DNA from: Uloborus plumipes
Lineage: Eukaryota > Arthropoda > Arachnida > Araneae > Uloboridae
Direction: 5' to 3'
Assembly: GCA_038373865.1 (NCBI GenBank)
Contig: JAXGGA010003459.1
Span: 1 to 64,000 of the forward strand
DNA length: 64,000 nt
Shown: in pieces, positions 58,015 to 64,000 of the stretch
How the letters are laid out: each line of letters opens with the position of its first letter
Position numbering within the stretch: position 1 is the first letter of the stretch
Notes under the pieces: generated by a model
Databases searched by the model: none
What the model was told of the DNA's origin: nothing
The model's input: only the letters and a program-made list of their open reading frames with translations
Position numbers and translations under genes: made by a program

Positions 58015-58504
58015 ATTCATGGTAAAAACAATGGTACTTTCAGTTCATTTTATTTTATTTTAATTTCGACGTAATTATCCCCGAATTGCGTCAATGTTGT
58101 CTGCGGGATATGGTATTTTTATTTTTGTCTTTTTTTTATTTATTCATCTATTATTTTTTATTTTTTCATTTTCTTGAAATCAAAAATTGAGAATATATTC
58201 AGAAAAGCACAAGGAGGTTCTACACAACTGTTTTTCAATAATTTGGTGTAATAATATAATTTTGTGTGCTATCGCTAATCTTAAATTTTTTTCAATTACT
58301 AAAAAAACACCCAATTATAACAAATTAAAAAAAATCTTTTCAATACATATTTTTCCAACACGACTGTTTCAGGCAAATCCGTCTTTAAGTTCGGGATTAT
58401 ATTGACTGTATTTTTTTGCTCTTATTTGAACGAAAACCTGTTTCAATCTAAAGGTCAAATCCGAGAATGAGGTGTCCTCGCCGAAGTTTTCCAAAGAATA
58501 ATAA
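58015..58504. other. Gene-free stretch
   Basis: AT-rich with TTTTATTT-type runs. Nothing recognised. Confidence 0.5.
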
Positions 58505-58565
58505 TAACTAGCTGCGTGGCCCGACGTTGCATGGGCTTTAATGTAGTGAAGACAGTTTGAGAAAA

Positions 58566-58865
58566 CTACACGCCGCCAAGGCGGCTCGCCTTTAAAGTAG
58601 TGGGGCAAGTTTAAACAACCTACTCGCTGCCAAGGCCGCTCGCCTTTAAAGTAGCGAGGGAAGTTTAAACAAACTACTCGCCACTAAGGCGACTCGCTTT
58701 TAAAGTAATGAGGAAAGTTAAAACAGTCTACTTGCCGTCAAGGCGGCTCGCCTTTACAGTAGCGAGGAAAAATTCAACAAACTACTCTCCGCCAAGGTGG
58801 CTCGCATTTATATCACCAAGAAAACTTTCAACAAACTACTCCCCGTTAATGCGGCTAGCTAAGAA
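58566..58865. repeat. About 60-bp tandem repeat with GCCAAGGCGGC palindromes
   Basis: Five diverged units each read roughly CTACTCGCCGCCAAGGCGG, then CTCGCCTTTAAAGTAGCGAG and GAAAGTTTAAACAAA. A shorter run of the same units lies at 59975-60060. Confidence 0.8.
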
Positions 58866-59209
58866 GCTTTCCTGCATCAAAAGATCAATCGAATTATTTG
58901 CACATGCTTCCTCAGAAACAAAGACAATGTCAAGTTGCGCGTACTTAACACTCTCAGTAAATAACAAATAAAATTGCTTACCAAAAACAAGTATTTCCAA
59001 ACCGCTTCCTTACTGTAAAATTAATTGCAAAATTCTAAACGAAAAAGTTGTTTTAATATTTGGATCACAGCCAAAAAAAGTCCCTTCTAAAAACAGCAAT
59101 TGCAATTTTATTTAAAAACGCATTTTCAAAATGATACCAGAGAAAAAAATATCAGTCATTAATTAGAAAAAAAACAATTGTTAGAACTTTGTTGTAACAC
59201 GTATTCAAA

Positions 59210-59785
59210 ATGACAACGGAAAGAAATAACACTCTTTAATTTTAAAAAGTTCAATAATTTAATTAACGTTTTAATTTAAAATGGCAACGGTAAGAAATAA
59301 AAGTATTGGAATTTTAAATAGTTCAATAATTTAATTAACGCTTTAATTTAAAATGGCAACGGTAAGAAATAAAAGTCTTGGAATTTAAAATAGTTCAATA
59401 ATTTAATTAACGTTTTAATTCAAAATGGCAACGGTAAGAAATAAAAGTCTTGGAATTTTAAATAGTGCAATAATTTAATTAACGCTTTAATTTAAAATGG
59501 CTACTGAAAGAAATAAAAGTCTTGGAATTTTAACTAGTTTAATAATTTAATTAACGTTTTAATTCAAAATGGCAACGGTAAGAAATAAAAGTTTTGGAAT
59601 TTTAAATAGTTCAACAATTTAATTAATGCTTTAATTTAAAATGGCTACTGAAAGAAATAAAAGTCTTGGAGTTTTAAATAGTCTAATAATTTAATTAACG
59701 CTTTAATTTAAAATGGCAACGGAAAGAAATAAATGTCTTGGAATTTCAAAAGTGCAAAGAATTTAATTAACGTTTTAATTAATAT
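59210..59785. repeat. 72-bp minisatellite, eight units
   Basis: The marker ATGGCAACGG (or ATGGCTACTG) recurs at 59281, 59353, 59425, 59497, 59569, 59641 and 59713, with a first unit at 59210. Each unit holds AATAATTTAATTAACG and AAATAAAAGTCTTGGAATTT. Two sub-types alternate. Confidence 0.95.
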
Positions 59786-60495
59786 CATAGCTAATTTTCA
59801 CCGTTCAACTACGCGGTTGGTCTTATTGTCTTTCTTAGAAAATTTCGAATCGAATGGTATTATGATTGACTCTTTACGCTCAGCGGTTTTTCAGGAGTTC
59901 AAGCTTCAGACGGACAGACAGACGCGAACAGATTTTAATAGTAGTAATAATACTAGCTGCGTGGCCCGGCATTGCACTCGCCACCAAGGCGGCTCGCTTT
60001 TAAAGTAATGAGAAAAGTTTAAATAGTATACTCGCCGCCAAGGCGGCTTGCCTTTAAAACACCAAGAAAAAGTTAAACTACTCCCAGCTAAAGCGACTCG
60101 CTAAAAAGCTTTCCTGCATCAAAGAATCAATCGAATTATTTGCACATGCTTCCTCAAAAAGAAAGACAATGTCAAGTAGCGCATACTTAGCACTCTCCCT
60201 AAATAACATATAAAATTCCTTACCAAAAACAATTATTTCCAAACCGCTTTCTTCCTGTAAATTAATTGCAAAACTCTAAACGAAAAAGTTCTTTTAATAT
60301 TTGGATCGCAGCCAAAAAAAGTCTCTTCTAAAAACAGAAATTGCAATTTTATTTAAAAACACATTTTCAAAATGGTACCAGAGAAAAAATATGTCATTAA
60401 TAATTAGAATAAAAACAATTGTTAGAACTTTGTTATAACACGTATTCAAAATGACAATGGAAAAAAATAACACTCTTTCATTTTAAAACGTTCAA

Positions 60496-60795
60496 TTTAG
60501 GCAGGAATTCAAGTGAAACAGGCGATCGCAAATTACAATCGCTACTGGAAATGAATTACATTAGAACGTTTCTTGATAAAAACATCGTGACGTCAGCGTG
60601 ACGTTTGCCTATGAAAAACGAGCTAGATAAAACGTCACAGCCTACTTGGCGAATAAGAGGAGATCGCTGACTTCTTGTGAGCTCTTATTGGCACCACCCG
60701 TAGTGACGTCAGTTCCAAGTTAAGTTGCATTAGCATTTATTTTGCGATCGCATCGAAGCGATTGCAATGGTGTTTCACTTGAATTCCTGCCTAAA
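60496..60795. mobile_element. Foldback MITE, 300 bp, inserted in the minisatellite
   Basis: TTTAGGCAGGAATTCAAGTG at the left and its exact inverse CACTTGAATTCCTGCCTAAA at the right give terminal repeats of about 25 bp. GCGATCGC occurs near both ends. It splits a 72-bp unit. The target duplication is unclear because the site is TTAA-rich. Confidence 0.8.
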
Positions 60796-60848
60796 TTAAC
60801 GTTTTAATTTAAAACCGCAACGGAAAGAACTAAATATCTTTCGACAAA

Positions 60849-61118
60849 CTACTCCCCGCTAAAGCGGTTGGCAAAAAAGGTTTCCTGCATCAAAAAGTCT
60901 ATCGAATTATTTGCACATGCTTCCTCAGAAATAAAGACCATGTCCAGTTGCGCATACTTAGCACTCTCCCTAAATAACAAATAAAATTCCTTACCAAAAA
61001 TAATTATTTCCAAACCGCTTTCTTCCTGTAAAATTAATTGCAAAATTCTAAACGAAAAAGTTGTTTTAATATTTGGATCACAGCCAAAAAAAGTCCCTTC
61101 TAAAAACAGCAATTGCAA
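60849..61118 (-). other. Open minus-strand frame kept in two copies of the composite repeat
   Basis: An 89-codon frame (MQLLFLEGTFFGCDPNIKTT ..., with FSFRILQLIL and KYAQLDMVFISEEACANN) has no recognised domain. The equivalent stretch near 58867-59110 is open apart from one in-frame stop, with similar sequence, while the 60110-60350 copy is frameshifted. It may be a remnant of the repeat's own protein. Confidence 0.25.
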
Positions 61119-61221
61119 TTTTATTTAAAAACGCATTTTCAAAATGATACCAGAGAAAAAAATATCAGTCATTAATTAGAATAAAAACAATTGTTAGAAC
61201 TTTGTTGTAACACGTATTCAA

Positions 61222-61655
61222 AATGACAACGGAAAGAAATAACACTCTTTAATTTTAAATAGTTCAATAATTTAATTAACGTTTTAAATCAAAATGGCAA
61301 CGGTAAGAAATAAATGTCTTGGAATTTTAAATAGTTCAATAATTTAATTAACGTTTTTATTCAAAATGGCAACGGTAAGAAATAATGTCTTAGAATTTTA
61401 AATAGTTCAATAATTTAATTAACGTTTTAATTCAGAATGGCAACGGTAAGAAATAAAAGTCTTGGAATTTTAAATAGTTCAACCATTTAATTAACGCTTT
61501 AATTTAAAATAGCTACGGAAAGAAATAAAAGTCTTGGAATTTTAAATAGTTCAATAATTTAATTAACGCTTTAATTTAAAATGGCACCGGAAAGAAATAA
61601 ATGTCTTGGAATTTTAAAAGTGCAAAGAATTTAATTAACGTTTTAATTAATATCT
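61222..61655. repeat. 72-bp minisatellite, six units (second array)
   Basis: Units at 61222, 61294, 61366, 61437, 61509 and 61581, the same unit as 59210-59785, with one single-base deletion between the third and fourth. Confidence 0.95.
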
Positions 61656-61727
61656 CAGCTAATTAACGTCGTACAATTACGCGGTTGGTCTTATTGTCTT
61701 CCTTAGAAAATTTCGAATCGAATGGTA

Positions 61728-63671
61728 GGGATATCGAATGGGGATAATTGGTTAATTCTTTTTTTGATACACGAATTGAGATTGCAGCAAATAATTTTGT
61801 TTTAGTTTTAAAAGCTGGCAGCAATTTAAATAATGAAAAAAATATTAGTTTATGTTCGTTCCATACGAAATGTAATTTTAAGCTGCTAATAAACTTCTTT
61901 AAAACACCGTTATTAAGAAGCGTAATCGATAATTTTTTGCACAGTGTTAAAGTGGATTATTCATAGAACTTATCGCCATATAAAAGTAAGAAAAAAACTG
62001 AAAATTCGTTTTTTTATAAGGTTTTTTTCTGAGGTGGGGTAAAGTGGGTCTATGATTAGGCTTAGCTAAGTGCTATATGAAGCTGATTCGTTTGGTCTTA
62101 AAAGTCAACGTCTGTAAAGGTTTAAAGCGTTATATTTTTTAACACTATTCTCTATATTTTTGTAATTTCATTGAATGACTAAACAAAAGTTTTCTCATTT
62201 TTATAACAATGTATTTATAACAATATTTTTAAAACCAGTGTTTTCCCATCTGATCGATAATCAATGCTCGATTTCTGTTGGCATTATTTCTTTAATTAAA
62301 TACTAGAATTAAAAATGTATAAACATTTACGTTTCTGCATTTAAATGTTGTTAAGGTACATTTATTCTTCTGTATTCTTACTTAAAAAAACAATATTTAC
62401 ATTTTTGTTGTGCTAATATACACGTATTTCTAAACTAGCCCCACTTTCCCCCACCATGGGGGAAAGTGGGTCTATCAAAACACGATCTTTTAAATGTATC
62501 ACTGAGAGAAAACAAACCTTCAAAATTGAATAAATCTGCTTCATACTTAATCCATATGAGTCCAATGTATATAAAATGCATCAAAATTTTCAAAAAAATA
62601 AATTTAATAGTCAGATTTTAGGGCCTAATCGAAAAAAAGCTTGATTTTAGCCCCACCTGATGGGTCAGGTGGGGGAAAGTGGGTCCATGGGGTAAAGTGG
62701 GGCTATTTCGAAAAACACCAATTTATTCGATTCTAATTAAGATAATTGGTTAATTCTTTTTTTGATACACGAATTGAGATTGCAGCAAATAATTTTGTTT
62801 TAGTTTTAAAAGCTGGCAGCAATTTAAATAATGAAAAAAATATTAGTTTATGTTCGTTCCATACGAAATGTAATTTTAAGCTGCTAATAAACTTCTTTAA
62901 AACACCGTTATTAAGAAGCGTAATCGATAATTTTTTGCACAGTGTTAAAGTGGATTATTCATAGAACTTATCGCCATATAAAAGTAAGAAAAAAACTGAA
63001 AATTCGTTTTTTTATAAGGTTTTTTCTGAGGTGGGGTAAAGTGGGTCTATGATTAGGCTTAGCTAAGTGCTATATGAAGCTGATTCGTTTGGTCTTAAAA
63101 GTCAACGTCTGTAAAGGTTTAAAGCGTTATATTTTTTAACACTATTCTCTATATTTTTGTAATTTCATTGAATGACTAAACAAAAGTTTTCTCATTTTTA
63201 TAACAATGTTTTTATAACAATATTTTTAAAACCAGTGTTTTCCCATCTGATCGATAATCAATGCTCGATTTCTGTTTGACATTATTTCTTTAATTAAATA
63301 CTAGAATTAAAAATGTATAAACATTTACGTTTCTGCATTTAAATGTTGTTAAGGTACATTTATTCTTCTGTATTCTTACTTAAAAAAACAATATTTACAT
63401 TTTTGTTGTGCTAATATACACGTATTTCTAAACTAGCCCCACTTTCCCCCACCATGGGGGAAAGTGGGTCTATCAAAACACGATCTTTTAAATGTATCAC
63501 TGAGAGAAAACAAACCTTCAAAATTGAATAAATCTGCTTCATACTTAATCCATATGAGTCCAATGTATATAAAATGCATCAAAATTTTCAAAAAAATAAA
63601 TTTAATAGTCAGATTTTAGGGCCTAATCGAAAAAAAGCTTGATTTTAGCCCCACTTTCCCCCACCTGACCC
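61728..63671. mobile_element. Head-to-tail pair of TA-inserted elements, 1.94 kb
   Basis: TA flanks the whole block (61726-61727 and 63672-63673). Copy A of the composite repeat shows the empty site as CGAATGGTATTATGATTGAC. Copy 1 (61728-61-kb side to about 62661) has lost most of its left terminal repeat and part of the right. Copy 2 (62662-63671) is complete. Confidence 0.85.
62662..63671. mobile_element. Complete copy of the GGGTCAGGTGGGGGAAAGTGGG element
   Basis: A perfect 22-bp inverted repeat: GGGTCAGGTGGGGG-AAAGTGGG at 62662-62683 and its inverse at 63650-63671. The words GGGGTAAAGTGGG and CCCACTTTCCCCCACC recur inside. It differs from copy 1 (61745-62650) at only a few sites. A 72-codon frame (62746-62964, identical to 61748-61966) has no known domain. 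Confidence 0.85.
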
Positions 63672-63723
63672 TATTAGGTTTGATTCTTTACGCTCAGCGG
63701 TTTTTGAGGAGTTCAAGCTTCAG

Positions 63724-63747
63724 ACAGACAGACAGACAGACAGACAG
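63724..63747. repeat. (GACA)n run at the end of the composite repeat
   Basis: Six GACA units. The matching place in copy A (near 59910) has fewer. Confidence 0.9.
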
Positions 63748-63771
63748 GAACAGATTTTAATAGTAGTAATA

Positions 63772-64000
63772 ATAATTTGTTCAAATAAGACTGTTCACGC
63801 AGCAGTTATTAGAAACGGGCCGGGGAGGGGGAGCAGGTTTTTTTTCAACTGCTCAAGATTCAATGAAATTTTTTTCAAATGAAAAAATTGAAAAGGAATA
63901 AGGTGTTTTCGCCGAGATCTTTCAAACAAAAAAAAAGTTTGTTCGAATCGGACCGTTCCCTCAAAAGTTCCCTTAAAGAGAGGACAGGTTTTTTGAACTG
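63772..64000. other. Gene-free window end
   Basis: G-rich patch at 63817-63836 and AT-rich sequence; nothing recognised. Confidence 0.5.

Larger units (their letters stand above)
58505..63771. repeat. Two tandem copies of a composite repeat (TAGCTGCGTGGCCCG ... GACAGACAGA)
   Basis: Copy A (58508-59952) and copy B (59953-63771) both start CTAGCTGCGTGGCCCG and end with a GACAGACA run, AACAGATTTTAATAGTAGTA. Each carries 60-bp units with a GCCAAGGCGGC palindrome, then a block beginning TTTCCTGCATCAAA, then a 72-bp minisatellite. The middle block occurs three times (from about 58867, 60110 and 60882). Copy B was later hit by a foldback MITE and a TA-inserted element pair. Confidence 0.75.

Noticed and set aside
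58566..59785. CRISPR-like array
   Set aside because: The 60-bp and 72-bp units are contiguous diverged minisatellites without unique spacers, in a eukaryotic transposon context.
61748..61966. 72-codon frame duplicated at 62746-62964 as a conserved protein
   Set aside because: The two copies are part of a recent near-identical DNA duplication, so identity says nothing about selection. No domain seen.

Overview
This is a window of an AT-rich, intron-bearing animal nuclear genome. Its dense nested hAT, piggyBac, pogo-like and TA-inserted DNA transposons and its frequent poly-G and poly-C tracts suggest an arthropod, perhaps a chelicerate. The species cannot be fixed from sequence alone.

The only convincing host gene is a CLPB (Skd3) orthologue on the + strand, 15039-40934. 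CLPB is the mitochondrial ankyrin-repeat AAA+ disaggregase. I could follow 16 exons with GT-AG junctions and matching phases. They join to 1,848 nt, or 615 residues plus a stop. The order is mitochondrial presequence, hydrophobic segment, ankyrin repeats, AAA+ module (Walker A, pore loop, Walker B, sensor 1, arginine finger, sensor 2) and a C-terminal small domain. Many introns hold transposons: a TIR element in intron 2, a hammerhead-ribozyme-like motif in intron 4, a 2-kb hAT in intron 5, a piggyBac in intron 10, a 1.5-kb interspersed repeat in intron 11, a piggyBac-like fragment in intron 12, a hairpin MITE in intron 14 and a hAT MITE in intron 15. The 3' UTR also appears to be built from transposon sequence.

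Left of the gene, 1-8300 holds degraded repeats, a 3.4-kb hAT with a second hAT inside it, and a 1.33-kb TA-inserted element with an intact 105-codon frame. From 10222 to 14990 lies a very large inverted repeat. Its right arm ends about 50 bp before the CLPB start codon, so a second, opposite-facing copy of the CLPB promoter region lies 4.7 kb upstream.

Right of the gene, 40954-64000 is almost wholly mobile DNA. It holds a second hammerhead-like motif, small hAT MITEs, a nest of at least four transposons (46771-52204), G/C-run-rich hAT elements, a decayed pogo-type transposase with an intron (54642-56337) and a 5-kb composite repeat (58505-63771). The composite carries 60-bp and 72-bp minisatellites, a foldback MITE and a recent head-to-tail pair of 1-kb TA-inserted elements.

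I found no rRNA, CRISPR array or complete tRNA gene. The most novel observations are the mirrored CLPB promoter palindrome and the two hammerhead-like motifs, whose inner stem shows compensatory changes.
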